Notes under the pieces: generated by a model
Told to the model about the DNA's origin: nothing
The model's input: only the letters and a program-made list of their open reading frames with translations
Database searches by the model: none
NCBI GenBank assembly: GCA_946486375.1
Contig: CAMLTW010000005.1
Coordinates: forward strand, 124,001 to 188,000
Source: an uncultured Rikenellaceae bacterium
Lineage (GTDB): Bacteria; Bacteroidota; Bacteroidia; Bacteroidales; Rikenellaceae
Reading direction: 5' to 3'
Length of the DNA: 64,000 nt
Shown here: in pieces, positions 42,380 through 51,278 of the stretch
Numbering within the stretch: position 1 is the stretch's first letter
Layout: the number at the start of each line of letters is the position of its first letter
Made by a program: the position numbers and the translations under genes

Positions 42380-43333
42380 ATGAGTGACAAACTGATACCG
42401 ATCGAAGGGATCGACCCCAAGGAGCTTTTCGGAACCGGGAACGCCTACATCAGCCGGATCAGCGGAAAATTCCCGAAGCTGAAAGTGATCGCACGGGGTT
42501 CCACCGTCAAAGTGGTGGGTGACGGGGGACAAATCGAACAATTCGAAAACAAGCTGTTGCGACTGATCGCCTATTACAACCGTTACGGACACCTGTCCGA
42601 ACAGGTGATCGACCAGATTTACGACAACGTGATGCCGGAAGAAAGCGCCGTGGACAAGGATGTCATCGTTTTCGGCAACAACGGGCTGATCGTCCGGGCG
42701 AGGACGGTGAACCAACAGAAGCTGGTGAACCTCTATCCGCAGAACGACCTGCTTTTCGCCATCGGCCCGGCGGGTTCGGGCAAGACCTACACGGCCATCG
42801 CGCTGGCCGTCCGGGCGCTCCGGGACAAGGAGGTGAAACGGATCATCCTCACGCGGCCCGCCGTGGAAGCCGGCGAGAAGCTGGGATTCCTGCCGGGCGA
42901 CATGAAGGAAAAGCTCGATCCTTACCTCCAGCCCCTCTACGATGCTCTCAACGATATGATTCCGGCCCGGAAACTCACCTCCTACATGGAAGACGGCACG
43001 GTGCAGATCGCGCCGCTGGCCTACATGCGGGGCCGGACGCTGGACAACGCTTTCGTCATCCTGGACGAGGCCCAGAACACCACCCTGCCGCAGATCAAGA
43101 TGTTTTTGACCCGAATGGGGCGCAACGCCAAATTCATCGTCACGGGAGACATCACGCAGGTCGATCTTCCGCGCAAGGGGGATTCGGGACTGCTGCCCGC
43201 CGTCGGGTTTCTCCGGGGAATCGACGGGATCGGAATCGTGGAATTCGACACGCGGGACATCGTGCGGCATCCGCTGGTCAAATACATCGTCGAAGCGTTC
43301 GACCGGCACGCCGGACAGGGTTCCGGGGAATAA
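42380..43333 (+). CDS. phoH: PhoH-family ATPase
   Basis: A 317-residue cytoplasmic P-loop ATPase/probable RNA helicase. An N-terminal KH-like region (residues 20-65, KLKVIARGSTVKVVGDGG) precedes the Walker A IGPAGSGKTYTAIALAV near residue 130 and the Walker B VILDEAQNTT near 230, with GRNAKFIVTGDITQVDLP and DIVRHPLVKYIVEAFD at the end. It follows the porin by 18 bp and precedes purC by 51 bp. The cellular role of PhoH is still debated (phosphate starvation, RNA handling). Confidence 0.95.
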   Translation: MSDKLIPIEGIDPKELFGTGNAYISRISGKFPKLKVIARGSTVKVVGDGGQIEQFENKLLRLIAYYNRYGHLSEQVIDQIYDNVMPEESAVDKDVIVFGNNGLIVRARTVNQQKLVNLYPQNDLLFAIGPAGSGKTYTAIALAVRALRDKEVKRIILTRPAVEAGEKLGFLPGDMKEKLDPYLQPLYDALNDMIPARKLTSYMEDGTVQIAPLAYMRGRTLDNAFVILDEAQNTTLPQIKMFLTRMGRNAKFIVTGDITQVDLPRKGDSGLLPAVGFLRGIDGIGIVEFDTRDIVRHPLVKYIVEAFDRHAGQGSGE

Positions 43334-43384
43334 CGGCGCCTTTTCAACGGCAAAACAATTAACCGAAAACAGAATAAAGAAGAA

Positions 43385-44338
43385 ATGGCAAAAGCGATTC
43401 TGAACACCGATTTTCATTTCGACGGACAAAAAAGCCTCTACAAGGGGAAAGTCCGCGACGTCTACGACATCCGGGACAAGTACATGGTCATGGTCGTTTC
43501 CGACCGCATTTCGGCCTTCGACGTGGTGCTCCCCAAAGGCATCCCCTACAAAGGACAGGTACTGAACCAGATCGCGTCCAAATTCCTGGATGCGACGGCG
43601 GACATTTGTCCGAACTGGAAAATCGCCTCTCCCGACCCGATGGTCACGGTGGGTTACAAATGCGAAACCTTCCCCGTGGAAATGATCGTTCGGGCCTACC
43701 TGACCGGGAGTTCGTGGCGGGACTACAAGGCCGGCGCTCGGTCGATCTGCGGAATTCCGCTTCCGGAAGGCATGAAGGAACACCAGCGCTTTGAAAAACC
43801 GATCGTCACCCCGACCACCAAGGCAGAAATCGGCGCACACGACCAGAACATTTCCAAAGAGGAAATCATCGCGCAGGGGCTGGTTTCGCGGGAGGATTAC
43901 GAAAAACTGGAAGAATATGCGCTGAAACTCTTCCAAAGGGGTACGGAAATGGCCGCCGAACGGGGACTGATCCTCGTGGACACCAAGTACGAATTCGGGA
44001 AGAAAGACGGGGAAATTTACCTGATCGATGAAATCCACACCCCCGACAGTTCCCGGTACTTCTATGCCGACGGATACGAGGAACGGTTCGTCCGGGGGGA
44101 ACAGCAGCGGCAGCTTTCCAAGGAGTTCGTGCGGGAATGGCTGATGGAACACAGATTCCAAGGCAAATCGGGACAGCAGGTGCCGGAGATGACCGACGAA
44201 TTCGTGGCCAGCGTCAGCGACCGGTACATCGAACTTTATGAAAAGATCACGGGTGAAAAGTTCGTGAAGGACGACAACGGGATCGATCCGCTGGAACGGA
44301 TTGAGGCCAACGTGAAAAACATACTGGCCCGGCTGTAA
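43385..44338 (+). CDS. purC: Phosphoribosylaminoimidazole-succinocarboxamide synthase
   Basis: A 317-residue SAICAR synthase of purine synthesis, joining CAIR and aspartate with ATP. Motifs are [53 protein letters not shown] and the late [14 protein letters not shown] with the metal Asp/Glu. Length suits the longer PurC form in Bacteroidota. It is probably co-transcribed with phoH and ends in a strong terminator. Confidence 0.97.
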   Translation: MAKAILNTDFHFDGQKSLYKGKVRDVYDIRDKYMVMVVSDRISAFDVVLPKGIPYKGQVLNQIASKFLDATADICPNWKIASPDPMVTVGYKCETFPVEMIVRAYLTGSSWRDYKAGARSICGIPLPEGMKEHQRFEKPIVTPTTKAEIGAHDQNISKEEIIAQGLVSREDYEKLEEYALKLFQRGTEMAAERGLILVDTKYEFGKKDGEIYLIDEIHTPDSSRYFYADGYEERFVRGEQQRQLSKEFVREWLMEHRFQGKSGQQVPEMTDEFVASVSDRYIELYEKITGEKFVKDDNGIDPLERIEANVKNILARL

Positions 44339-44383
44339 TTTTCGGGCGCTCGTGCCGGCGCTTTCGCCGGACGGACACGAAAA

Positions 44384-44423
44384 CGGGACGGTTTTTCTTC
44401 CGGGAAAAGCCGTCCCGCTTTTT
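44384..44423 (+). terminator. purC terminator
   Basis: CGGGACGG (44384-44391) pairs with CCGTCCCG (44410-44417), extended by TTTT/AAAA inside, followed by CTTTTT. Confidence 0.9.
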
Positions 44424-44429
44424 CGGGCC

Positions 44430-44660
44430 TGTTCCTCCTTTTTAAATCCGATGACCTGGCGAGGCTTCTTCGCTTGCGGGAGTTTGACGGACAAGGTTGA
44501 AATCGTCTGGCAGACGTTGTCCAACACCTTGTGCCTATCCTCCGACAGATCGTTCACCGCTTCGGCGTTATCCTTGTCGGCCCGTTCCAACCGGGCCGAC
44601 TTTGCCCGGATTTCGGCCGGTTTTGCCGTGACAGCGATCGCAGTCGGGACATTCCGGGAA
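44430..44660 (-). pseudogene. Possible gene remnant with a protein-like helical frame
   Basis: One leftward frame here reads as a helical, charged polypeptide (for example ARLERADKDNAEAVNDLSED and KVLDNVCQTISTLSVKLPQ, then RQVIGFKKEEQ). It has no credible start, since upstream it passes into a Pro/Arg-rich shadow, and it runs on downstream through the purC terminator without a stop. I read it as a decayed fragment of an unknown gene; it may also be chance. Confidence 0.3.
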
Positions 44661-44893
44661 AGAACGGGCCGGAGGCCATGGTAATTTCTTTGCAACGGAA
44701 TCGGCAGGTTCCGTTTCCTTCGCCGGACGTCCGTCGCCCTGTCGAATCCATTCGGAAAGGAAATTCCTCATTTCGGAAACCCTTGTTTCCGCTCCCGTGT
44801 CGGGCCCTTATTTTCGCCCCGTAAGCTTACGAACCACGACACGGCGGAATCCGAAAAGCCGAAGACAGAGTAGGAAAAAAACAACCCGAAAAC

Positions 44894-45436
44894 ATGGCTG
44901 TAATCGTATTGTACCGGGGCGTTTCCAACATTTTCGAAGCGGAACGGATCCTGGTGAATCACACTGCCGGAGGCCAGACGACCTTCGACGCCGGCAGGAC
45001 GGGCGTCAAACTGAAGGATCCTTCCCGTACGGCTCCCGGTCAAACCCTTTTCGCAAACCTCGACCCCGCATCAGTCAGGTCGTATATAAGAGAGCAGCGG
45101 GGCACCGAGGGCGAAAGGCTTCCGATAATCGTAGAGAAAGCGGATTCGAGGCCCCTGGTCGAATACACCACCGACCACACCGTCGCGAAAAGATTCGGAT
45201 TGCTGGGCATGATCAGCATCCGGGTGGACGATTCCTATGCGGAACCGAGAATTTCCTCCTCACCGGAATCCGGCGTGTTCTGCCTCGCCAATGCTCCCGT
45301 ACAGGCGCTACATTTTCAGTTATGTCCCTCCAAACGGCCGGAAGCGGAAGAAAAGTTGAAAGCGCTGTTCATGGAGAGCCTCCGCAAACAAGGCATCGGC
45401 CTGACAGCGGGGGCATATAAGTGGAGCGAAGCCTGA
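44894..45436 (+). CDS. Unknown protein with an ADP-ribosyltransferase-like motif pattern
   Basis: A 180-residue soluble protein without a signal peptide. I do not recognise the family with certainty. The order of motifs recalls the R-S-E class of ADP-ribosyltransferases: LYRGVS at residues 6-11 (the Arg), VEYTTDHTVAKRFGLLG around 89-105 (in the place of the STS motif with its AxxF helix) and SPESGVFCLANAP around 123-135 as a candidate acidic motif. The C-terminal 35 residues are a charged helix. It stands alone after a long gap and before a bidirectional terminator. The enzymatic reading is an inference from three short motifs. Confidence 0.55.
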   Translation: MAVIVLYRGVSNIFEAERILVNHTAGGQTTFDAGRTGVKLKDPSRTAPGQTLFANLDPASVRSYIREQRGTEGERLPIIVEKADSRPLVEYTTDHTVAKRFGLLGMISIRVDDSYAEPRISSSPESGVFCLANAPVQALHFQLCPSKRPEAEEKLKALFMESLRKQGIGLTAGAYKWSEA

Positions 45437-45576
45437 AACGGTATAAAACCGGAATGATCTCCGATGCAGGCGAACATTTCCGATGACGCCGGCAGGCGTA
45501 ATCGGCTCGGCAAACGGCATGGCGCAAGCTGTCAGGGACAAAAACACGCCCGGCAAATGCTTTTCCGATCCGGAAC

Positions 45577-45610
45577 GAAAACCGCAGAACAATGATGTTC
45601 TGCGGTTTTC
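45577..45610. terminator. Bidirectional terminator between convergent genes
   Basis: GAAAACCGCAGAACA (45577-45591) and TGTTCTGCGGTTTTC (45596-45610) form a perfect 15-bp stem around ATGA, with T/A-rich ends on both strands. Confidence 0.85.
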
Positions 45611-45629
45611 CATGGCCGAGGGCAGGGAG

Positions 45630-46013
45630 CTATCCCGCCCCCAGATTGTGCCGCAGCCGCTTGATGTTCGTATTCCAAAGGAAAATCAGGTCTTCCCGGT
45701 CTTCCGGCTCCGCGTAATCGGTGACCTCCAGCGAAAGTTCGCCGGTCAGTTCCGAAGAAAAAATCCGAAACCCGAAACACCCTTCCGGCCCGTGAACGTC
45801 CGCCCACCGGAAACGAATGTACCGATTCGCCTTCTTCGCCTCCAGCACGGCCCGTTGAGACACTTTCCCCCAGAAAAAAACGAACCCGCGCTCCCCTTCC
45901 GTCTTCACGTCGTCCGCGAACCAACCGCGCAACCCGGAAGCCGTGCTCAGTCTGGCGAACAGCGACCCTGCCGTGCTGTTTACGGGGTATTCCAGCGTAA
46001 TTTTCTCTTTCAT
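45630..46013 (-). CDS. START-like domain protein
   Basis: A 127-residue SRPBCC/START-like protein typical of Bacteroidota. It begins MKEKITLEYPVNSTAGSLFAR and continues LSTASGLRGWFADDVK, FFWGKVSQRAVL, YIRFRWADV and ELTGELSLEVTDYA, then a C-terminal helix NTNIKRLRHNLGAG. The fold makes a hydrophobic cavity, but the ligand is unknown. ATG 46013 is preferred; an in-frame ATG at 46043 adds a basic leader. Confidence 0.85.
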   Translation of the reverse strand: MKEKITLEYPVNSTAGSLFARLSTASGLRGWFADDVKTEGERGFVFFWGKVSQRAVLEAKKANRYIRFRWADVHGPEGCFGFRIFSSELTGELSLEVTDYAEPEDREDLIFLWNTNIKRLRHNLGAG

Positions 46014-46148
46014 CGCATCCCCTCTTTTACGGTGTCTTCGCAAAATACGATTATTTTTCGGATTTGCCGATATATTAACGATTGATTCATAATAAAATAA
46101 ACATCCAAAAACCGTGTGGGACGCCGGGCTTCGTTTTTCCTTTTTTAT

Positions 46149-46156
46149 TATCTTTA
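46149..46156 (+). promoter_or_regulatory. Promoter -7 element of the DUF4369/TlpA gene
   Basis: TATCTTTA, one base off TAnnTTTG, 25 bp before the ATG at 46181. Confidence 0.5.
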
Positions 46157-46180
46157 CCCCACGATACGAAATTTAGTCCT

Positions 46181-47308
46181 ATGAACGGAAAAATCGCACT
46201 CGCAGCCCTGCTCCTGCTCGCCTCCCTTTCAGGCTGTAGACGGGATGCATGCATCATCCGGGGGAAAATCGAGGGTCTGGAAGACATCGACGTATTTCTG
46301 AGCCGTTACGAAAAGGGCCGGTTCACCGACCTCGACAGTACGTGGATGCAGGACGGACGGTTCGCGTTCCGACTGGCGGAAGCCTATCCGGAGTGTCTCT
46401 ATATCCGGTTGGGAAACACGCGGGGGGCCATTCCCCTGATTATCGAAACGGGCACGATCCGCGTGCTGGGCCGCTTCGATTCCATCCCGGAATTCGATGT
46501 GGCGGGAACTCCCTCCAACGGCATCCTCACCCGCTACCGGAAAGAAAACCATGCGCTGGAAAACCGGCAACGGGAAATCATCCGGGAATACGAAACCTGC
46601 CTTCCGGCGACCGATTCCCTCCGGATGGCTGCGCTGCAGGCGGAATACGTCCGGACGGAACGAAACAAACGGGATTTGCTGCACCGATACGTCACCGCCC
46701 ACAAGGGAACCTATGCGGCGGCCTACCTGTTGACCACGGCAGACACCCATGGATTCACCCATACCCGAATGGATTCCCTGCTGAACCTGCTCGATCCCGC
46801 CCTGCCTGAAAACGCCTTCGTGGAAGCCCTCCGGGAACGGCGCAACACACTGGAAAAAACGGCCGTGGGCAAACCGGCCCCGGACTTCACCCTGCCGCGG
46901 GCGGACGGTACGCCGCTGTCGCTCTCCTCGCTGCGCGGTAAATGCGTCCTGCTGGATTTCTGGGCATCGTGGTGCAAGCCCTGCCGCCGGGAAAATCCGC
47001 GCATGGCGGCCCTTTACCGCAAATACCGGGACAAGGGTTTTACCATCCTCGGCGTTTCGCTGGACGAAGACCCGGCGGCATGGGCGGCGGCGGTTAAAGC
47101 GGACGGACTGATCTGGCCGCAGCTCTCCGACGGGAAAGGATTCGACACGGAAGCGGCCCGTTCCTACGGCGTCGTCGCCATTCCCCACACGGTGCTGATC
47201 GACACGGCGGGGGTCATCCGGGGGCAAATGCTGTTCGGGGACGAACTCGACCGCCGCATAGCCGATCTGCTGGGAGTAGAGGAGGAAAGCGCTCCGTCCG
47301 AACCCTGA
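46181..47308 (+). CDS. DUF4369 plus TlpA-type thioredoxin lipoprotein
   Basis: A 375-residue lipoprotein (lipobox LSGC near residue 18). The N-terminal DUF4369-like beta domain (ACIIRGKIEGLEDIDVFLSRY, then FAFRLAEAYPECLYIRLGNTRG) is followed by a helical linker and a C-terminal thioredoxin fold: APDFTLPRADGTPLSLSSLR, LLDFWASWCKPCRRENPRM and VVAIPHTVLIDTAG. The redox motif CKPC is intact, so it can act as a periplasmic thiol-disulphide reductase. Such proteins are abundant in Bacteroidota; the partner is unknown. ATG 46181 starts the signal peptide. Confidence 0.93.
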   Translation: MNGKIALAALLLLASLSGCRRDACIIRGKIEGLEDIDVFLSRYEKGRFTDLDSTWMQDGRFAFRLAEAYPECLYIRLGNTRGAIPLIIETGTIRVLGRFDSIPEFDVAGTPSNGILTRYRKENHALENRQREIIREYETCLPATDSLRMAALQAEYVRTERNKRDLLHRYVTAHKGTYAAAYLLTTADTHGFTHTRMDSLLNLLDPALPENAFVEALRERRNTLEKTAVGKPAPDFTLPRADGTPLSLSSLRGKCVLLDFWASWCKPCRRENPRMAALYRKYRDKGFTILGVSLDEDPAAWAAAVKADGLIWPQLSDGKGFDTEAARSYGVVAIPHTVLIDTAGVIRGQMLFGDELDRRIADLLGVEEESAPSEP

Positions 47309-47353
47309 CGCCGGAGTCGGAAAGAAACCGTCGGATCAGTCTCCGAAAATGAA

Positions 47354-47391
47354 TTACACCCCTGCCGCAATGCGATGCGGCAGGGGTGTAA
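47354..47391. terminator. Perfect 16-bp hairpin between convergent genes
   Basis: TTACACCCCTGCCGCA (47354-47369) and TGCGGCAGGGGTGTAA (47376-47391) around ATGCGA. It lies between the TlpA-type stop (47308) and the HdeD-like stop (47463). T-runs are weak on both sides. Confidence 0.75.
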
Positions 47392-47462
47392 TCGTAAAAA
47401 GCGACCCGCTTCGGACGGTCTCCTTGTCATTCGGGTTCGGTTGCCCGAACCTGGAAAAACCG

Positions 47463-47981
47463 CTACAGATCCTTGATCGCCCGGTTCCCCAGCAGGCTGA
47501 ACACGCCGTAAACCAACATGGCGATCCCGAAGAAGATGAACACGGCGCGGGCCGTGCCGAACGGGTTGAACAGCATCACGATCCCGGCCAGCAACAGCAG
47601 CACGGGAATGATGTACCGCGAGCCGCTGACCGTATAACCGTTCTTCTTGGAGCGGGACAGGGAGGTGAGCTGTCCGATTCCGATGATGATCAGGATGATG
47701 CCCAGCACGATCATCAGGATGCCGGCGAAGAATCCGGGGAAAATAATCAGCAGCAGCCCGATGATCAGGCTGATGATCGCATCGGTGGATATGCCTCGTG
47801 CGGCTTCGGTCTCGCTGCGGCGTTTGGAGCGGAGAACGAACGCCACGATCCCGTAGATCAGCAGCATGATTCCGATGATCACCACGGCGGAAGTCACGGC
47901 CATGTAAGGCCATACGACCAGAATCAGCCCCAGCACGATAGCCAGAACGCTCTTCCAGATATTCATACTCATTACATTCAT
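47463..47981 (-). CDS. HdeD-like (DUF308) membrane protein
   Basis: A 172-residue inner-membrane protein with six short hydrophobic helices in three repeated pairs. The repeat phrase is seen as VLAIVLGLILVVWPYMAVT, LIIGLLLIIFPGFFAGILMI and LLLAGIVMLFNPFGTARAVF, which is the DUF308/HdeD pattern. HdeD in E. coli is linked to acid resistance; no such link can be drawn here. It is transcribed alone. Confidence 0.9.
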   Translation of the reverse strand: MNVMSMNIWKSVLAIVLGLILVVWPYMAVTSAVVIIGIMLLIYGIVAFVLRSKRRSETEAARGISTDAIISLIIGLLLIIFPGFFAGILMIVLGIILIIIGIGQLTSLSRSKKNGYTVSGSRYIIPVLLLLAGIVMLFNPFGTARAVFIFFGIAMLVYGVFSLLGNRAIKDL

Positions 47982-48124
47982 TGTATCAGAATTTTTGATT
48001 CGACATTTCCGGTAAACTTTACAATAGTCGTGCTAAACACTCTTCCGCGTGTCGATTTGTTTCCGGAACGTTCCGTTCGGACGTGGCAGGCTATTTGAAT
48101 CATTCCGGAAAAAACGCAATGCAC

Positions 48125-48847
48125 ATGGAAACGATACTGCATAAAGCCTCCTCGCGGGGATTTTTCGACCACGGGTGGCTGCGCACCTACCATACGTTCA
48201 GTTTCGCCGACTACCGCAATCCGGAACGGGTCAGCTTCGGAGCACTGCGCGTGTTGAACGACGACACGATAGCTCCCGAAACGGGCTTCGGCCTTCATCC
48301 CCACCACAACATGGAGATCGTCTCCATGCCGCTGCGGGGCGCACTGGAACACCGCGACAACATGGGAAACCGGACGGTGATCCGGGCCGGAGAACTCCAG
48401 GTGATGAGCGCCGGGAAAGGCGTCCTGCACAGCGAATACAACGAAAGCGCGACCGAAACGGCCGAATTCCTCCAGATCTGGGTAATCCCCGACCGTCCCA
48501 ATGTCACGCCGCGGTACGAAAACGGAAACATTTCGCACCTCATCCGCCCCAATGAAATCAGCGTCATCGTTTCCCCCTTCGACAGTCATACGGGCGGACT
48601 CTGGATTTATCAGCAGGCGTGGTTCTCGGTGGCCGACATGGACACGGACGTATCCCTCGAATATGTGCTCCGGTCGGAAAAAAGCTACGGCGTGTACGCC
48701 TTCGTGCTGGAAGGAAACGTGAATGCGGCCGGTGTGGAACTCGACCGTCGGGACGGCCTGGGCATCACGGACACCGCCCGGTTCGACCTGCGGGCCAACG
48801 GAAAGAGCCGGGTGTTGCTGATCGAAGTGCCCCCGTACGAAATCTGA
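48125..48847 (+). CDS. Pirin-family protein
   Basis: A 240-residue double-cupin protein. The family opening GFFDHGWLRTYHTFSFADY is at about residues 10-28, and the N-terminal metal site HPHHNMEIVSMPLRGALEH supplies His-x-His and Glu, with VMSAGKGVLHSEYN as the third part. Bacterial pirins can be quercetin dioxygenase-like or regulatory. I prefer the second ATG (48125, METILHKASSRG); ATG 48119 adds two residues. Confidence 0.92.
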   Translation: METILHKASSRGFFDHGWLRTYHTFSFADYRNPERVSFGALRVLNDDTIAPETGFGLHPHHNMEIVSMPLRGALEHRDNMGNRTVIRAGELQVMSAGKGVLHSEYNESATETAEFLQIWVIPDRPNVTPRYENGNISHLIRPNEISVIVSPFDSHTGGLWIYQQAWFSVADMDTDVSLEYVLRSEKSYGVYAFVLEGNVNAAGVELDRRDGLGITDTARFDLRANGKSRVLLIEVPPYEI

Positions 48848-49074
48848 ATGCCGGAAATATGAAAAATGTCCGGCCGGCAAAAACGGCAGGAGATTTGCAA
48901 CATATCACACGAAGGCGACCGGATACCGGAAACGTTTTTCCGGAATATCGAACAAAGTCCCTTCAAGTTTAACGGAACCCGACCAACCGTCCAGACGGCT
49001 GCATGCCGCAAACGAATCGACGCACGTCCGGGAATTTCCGAAAACGCACCGCAGCGAAAACTGCGGCAGTGTTC

Positions 49075-49138
49075 ACCGGAGCGATCGGCAGAGCGGTTTC
49101 ATTCCGCAAGTTACAAACCGCATCGCTCCGGTTTTTTA
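49075..49138 (+). terminator. Plus-strand terminator
   Basis: ACCGGAGCGAT (49075-49085) pairs with ATCGCTCCGGT (49122-49132), with inner GCGGTTT/AAACCGC (49094-49100, 49115-49121), followed by TTTTT. Confidence 0.75.
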
Positions 49139-49154
49139 TTCGTCCCGACCGAAA

Positions 49155-49182
49155 AAGGCCCGCAGTTTCGACTGCGGGCCTT
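49155..49182 (-). terminator. Minus-strand terminator of the TlpA gene
   Basis: AAGGCCCGCAGT (49155-49166) pairs perfectly with ACTGCGGGCCTT (49171-49182) around TTCG. On the minus strand it is followed by TTTTTC. Confidence 0.85.
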
Positions 49183-49273
49183 CATCCTTTTCCGGGGAAA
49201 CAACCTGTTGCTTTCCGACGAAGCGACCGGAAATCACTTCACCGGACACCGCCGTTCCCGGTATTTCTTTCCA

Positions 49274-49834
49274 TCACTTCTGCAACAGTTCGCTCACCCG
49301 ACCGATCAACTCTTCGAACCCGGCAGGCGTGTAACCGATCTCGACCACGCGGATCTTTCCGTCCCGGTCGATGATGAAATTCCGCGGAATCCCCTGCTTG
49401 GCGAAAAGTCCGAAAATCTGCGCCTCCGGATCGAGCCCCATTGCAAACGTATACCCGTTCTGCTCCCGGAACTTTTCCACCTGTTCGCGGGTTTCGCCGC
49501 GCGATATGGGAAGAAAAACGAAATCGGCCTCGCCGCCGAACCGCTTCACGACCTCCTCCGGCACCCGTTTCAACTCGGCGCGGCAGGGAGGGCACCACGT
49601 AGCCCAGAAATTGAGCCAGACCACCTTCCCTTTCAGGTCGGACATCCGGATTTTCCGTCCGTCGAACATTTCCACCGTGAAATCGGGCACCGTTTCCCCG
49701 ACCTTCACGTACGTATCCGGGGCAGACACTTCCGCCGGAACTTCCGCACGCAAGCCCTCTTTTTCCTCCGTTTCTCCCGCCAGACAAACCGTCGTCCCGG
49801 TCAGTAACAATATTGTCAAAATTCCTGTTTTCAT
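49274..49834 (-). CDS. TlpA-family thiol-disulphide reductase
   Basis: A 186-residue exported thioredoxin-like protein. The signal peptide is MKTGILTILLLTGTTVCLAG. The fold reads VPDFTVEMFDGRKIRMSDLK, VVWLNFWATWCPPCRAELKR (CPPC near residue 81) and GIPRNFIIDRDGKIRV with cis-Pro. It would keep periplasmic thiols reduced, for example in cytochrome c maturation. It follows the aminotransferase by 75 bp on the same strand. Confidence 0.94.
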   Translation of the reverse strand: MKTGILTILLLTGTTVCLAGETEEKEGLRAEVPAEVSAPDTYVKVGETVPDFTVEMFDGRKIRMSDLKGKVVWLNFWATWCPPCRAELKRVPEEVVKRFGGEADFVFLPISRGETREQVEKFREQNGYTFAMGLDPEAQIFGLFAKQGIPRNFIIDRDGKIRVVEIGYTPAGFEELIGRVSELLQK

Positions 49835-49908
49835 CCTTCGTCATTTTTAAACGTTTTCCCTTCTCTCCCTGCTAAAATCCTGCCGTAAATTCCACCTGCG
49901 GACCCCGT

Positions 49909-51108
49909 TCAGCGCGTGCGTCCCGGATAGACTTTCAGAGCTTCTTCGATGCACTTCACCGCCCGTTCCAAATCTTCCACCTTCAACACGTACGCCACCC
50001 GGACTTCGTTCAGTCCCAAACACTTGGTCGCATAAAAACCCGTCGCCGGCGCCAGCATGACCGTCTGTTTTTCGTATTCGAATTCCTCCAGCATCCACCG
50101 GGCGAAGCGGTCGCAATCGTCGATCGGCAGCCGCACCAGCGTATAAAAGGCTCCTTTCGGCATCGGGCAATAGACCCCTTCGATCCGGTTGAGCGCCCCC
50201 ACCAGGAAATTCCGTCGCCGGGTATATTCCCGATGCACATCCTCGAAGTAACTTTTCGGAGTATCGAGAGCCGCCTCGGCCGCCACCTGCGCGAAATAAG
50301 GAGGGCACAACCGCGCCTGTCCCACCTTCAACGCCGCCGCAATAACCTCACGGTTGCGGGAAACCAGAGCGCCGAGCCGCACGCCGCACATGCTGTACCG
50401 CTTCGACACCGAATCGATCATGACCACATGTTCGTCCACGCCTTTCAGGTTCATCACCGAATGGTGCTTTTCCCCGTCGTAGCAGAATTCCCGGTACACT
50501 TCGTCGCAGAACAGGAACAGGTCATATTTCAGCACCAGCCGTTTCAGTTGCTCCAGTTCCTCCGGGCTGTAGAGATATCCGGTCGGATTGTTCGGATTGC
50601 AGATCAGGATCGCCCGCGTACGCGGCGTGATGTGCCGTTCGAAATCCTCGATGGGAGGCAGGGCGAAATTGGTGTCGATCGTCGACGTGATGGGCCGGAT
50701 CACGACGCCCGACTCCACGGCGAATCCGTTGTAATTGGCATAATAGGGTTCCGGCACCAGCACCTCGTCCCCGGCGTCCATGCAGACCGTCATGGCGGTG
50801 ATCAACGCCTCCGAGCCGCCCACCGTAATGAGCATGTCCTCCTCCGTGAGGTCGATCCCGATCCCCCGGTAGTATCCCGCCAGTTTCCGCCGGTACGTCT
50901 CGATGCCTGCGGAATGCGAATATTCGATCACCCTGTCCTGCACCTTCCGCACCGCCTCGAGCGCGACTTCCGGCGTAGGAATGTCGGGCTGCCCGATATT
51001 CAGGTGGTACACCTTTACCCCTCTCTTTTTGGCCGCCTCCGCATAAGGCACCAGCTTCCGGATGGGCGAAGCGGGAAGATTGATCCCTTTGGCCGATATC
51101 TGTGGCAT
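49909..51108 (-). CDS. PLP-dependent class I aminotransferase (aspartate aminotransferase type)
   Basis: A 399-residue fold-type I aminotransferase. YHLNIGQPDIPTP at about residues 35-47, AILICNPNNPTGYLYS (Asn/Pro motif), LFCDEVYREFCYDG and VMIDSVSKRYSMCGVRLGAL with the PLP Lys in SKRYS are all clear, and the substrate Arg is in NEVRVAYVL near the end. It belongs to the AspB-like branch, which can act on aspartate, aromatic or branched substrates; specificity is not decided here. Confidence 0.92.
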   Translation of the reverse strand: MPQISAKGINLPASPIRKLVPYAEAAKKRGVKVYHLNIGQPDIPTPEVALEAVRKVQDRVIEYSHSAGIETYRRKLAGYYRGIGIDLTEEDMLITVGGSEALITAMTVCMDAGDEVLVPEPYYANYNGFAVESGVVIRPITSTIDTNFALPPIEDFERHITPRTRAILICNPNNPTGYLYSPEELEQLKRLVLKYDLFLFCDEVYREFCYDGEKHHSVMNLKGVDEHVVMIDSVSKRYSMCGVRLGALVSRNREVIAAALKVGQARLCPPYFAQVAAEAALDTPKSYFEDVHREYTRRRNFLVGALNRIEGVYCPMPKGAFYTLVRLPIDDCDRFARWMLEEFEYEKQTVMLAPATGFYATKCLGLNEVRVAYVLKVEDLERAVKCIEEALKVYPGRTR

Positions 51109-51278
51109 ACGCTATTCAATTGTTTGGAATTTCAAAAGTAGGAATATATTTTAAAAAGCGGAAAAAAGCGACGGGAATTCCCATGCCCCCATCGCTTTCG
51201 TCTTCCTGTGCGGCCCCCGCCGGAATGCTCGCAGCATATCTTTCCCGCTTCCCGCATCTTTTCGGGACGCACGCGGGA

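Larger units (their letters stand above)
44339..44893. other. purC to ART-like gene intergenic region
   Basis: 555 bp holding the purC terminator, the possible remnant at 44430-44660 and about 230 bp (44661-44893) in which I see neither a convincing promoter nor a gene. A leftward frame starting MRNFLSEWIRQG at 44771 is short and unsupported. Confidence 0.5.
48848..49273. other. Intergenic region with two terminators
   Basis: 426 bp between convergent genes. The first 220 bp (48848-49074) contain no signal I can name. Two hairpins follow, one oriented for each strand. Confidence 0.6.

Noticed and set aside
42365-44695. Leftward open frame of 776 codons
   Set aside because: It is antisense to phoH and purC, whose motifs are complete. 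Only its first part, over the intergenic region, is kept as a weak remnant candidate.
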